Of a DNA stretch of 6,564 bases, positions 6,252 through 6,564 are shown in pieces. Numbering within the stretch: the stretch's first letter is position 1; the number at the start of each line of letters is the position of its first letter. Below the pieces are notes generated by a model. That model made no database searches and was not told the DNA's origin. It saw only the letters and a list, made by a program, of their open reading frames with translations. Source of the stretch: Burkholderiales bacterium (lineage in GTDB: Bacteria > Pseudomonadota > Gammaproteobacteria > Burkholderiales > Burkholderiaceae_F); assembly GCA_024641225.1 (NCBI GenBank), contig JAHEDN010000148.1, forward strand, positions 1 to 6,564. Direction: 5' to 3'. The translations under genes and the position numbers were made by a program.

Positions 6252-6564
6252 GATCAAGCCGCACGGGCAATTAGTACTGGTTAGCTTAACGCCTCACAGC
6301 GCTTCCACATCCAGCCTATCAACGTCCTGGTCTTGGACGACCCTTCAGGGAGGTCAAGCCTCCGGGAAGACTAATCTTCAGGCAAGTTTCCCGCTTAGAT
6401 GCTTTCAGCGGTTATCTCTTCCGCACATAGCTACCCGGCGATGCCACTGGCGTGACAACCGGTACACCAGAGGTGCGTCCACTCCGGTCCTCTCGTACTA
6501 GGAGCAGCCCCCGTCAATCTTCCAGCGCCCACGGCAGATAGGGACCAAACTGTCTCACGACGTT
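6252..6564 (-). rRNA. rrl: 23S ribosomal RNA, 3' end (partial)
   Basis: The minus strand begins at the right edge with AACGTCGTGAGACAGTTTGG, a near-universal 23S stretch near E. coli position 2600. It continues through the sarcin-ricin loop AGTACGAGAGGACC (6499-6486). It then reads GCTGAAAGCATCTAAGCGGG and ends near ACTAATTGCCCGTGCGGC, close to the mature 3' end of betaproteobacterial 23S. About 313 bases of the roughly 2.9 kb gene are present; the rest, and the 16S gene, lie beyond the right edge. The 3' boundary is approximate, by comparison with remembered 23S ends. Confidence 0.95.

Noticed and set aside
6486..6499. A functional link between the EF-G-like gene and the 23S sarcin-ricin loop in the same window.
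   Set aside because: EF-G does contact this loop, but rRNA operons occur in several copies and the closeness here is probably coincidence.

Overview
The window reads as a piece of a high-GC betaproteobacterial chromosome, most likely order Burkholderiales. The rRNA sequences at the right end suggest this: the 5S runs 'gcctgacgaccatagcg' and the 23S 3' end reads '...actaattgcccgtgcggc', both Burkholderiales-like. Codon use is strongly GC-biased, and the insertion-bearing RluF-type pseudouridine synthase also resembles Burkholderiales versions as I remember them. The assignment comes from memory of these sequences, not from a search.

Layout from left to right. (1) Positions 1-90, minus strand: the first 30 codons of thioredoxin 2 (trxC), showing its N-terminal zinc ribbon; the gene runs off the left edge. 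(2) 187-1044, plus strand: an S4-domain RsuA/RluF-family rRNA pseudouridine synthase, divergent from trxC. (3) 1160-3205, minus strand: a 681-residue EF-G-like translational GTPase of the EF-G-2 type, convergent with the pseudouridine synthase. (4) 3206-3385: a divergent control region with a good ribosome binding site for each neighbour, a plausible promoter for the EF-G-like gene and a perfect 15-base dyad just upstream of the next gene. (5) 3386-5908, plus strand: an 840-residue dimethylglycine/sarcosine dehydrogenase-like flavoprotein with an N-terminal FAD oxidoreductase and a C-terminal GcvT-type folate-binding half. (6) 5955-5979: a strong intrinsic terminator hairpin, best oriented for the minus strand. 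(7) 5994-6111 (5S) and 6252-6564 (3' end of 23S), both minus strand: the tail of an rRNA operon entering from the right.

The genes do not form one operon; each protein gene appears to be its own transcription unit. A loose theme is translation: an rRNA modification enzyme, a ribosomal GTPase homologue and an rRNA operon lie together. TrxC (disulfide reduction) and the flavoprotein (N-methyl amine/one-carbon catabolism) do not belong to that theme. I see no mobile element, CRISPR array, tRNA, phage gene or defence system. This is ordinary core-type chromosome and I found no convincing undescribed system. The observations most worth a check are the dyad in front of the flavoprotein gene and the altered switch I region of the EF-G-like protein combined with a conserved domain IV tip.
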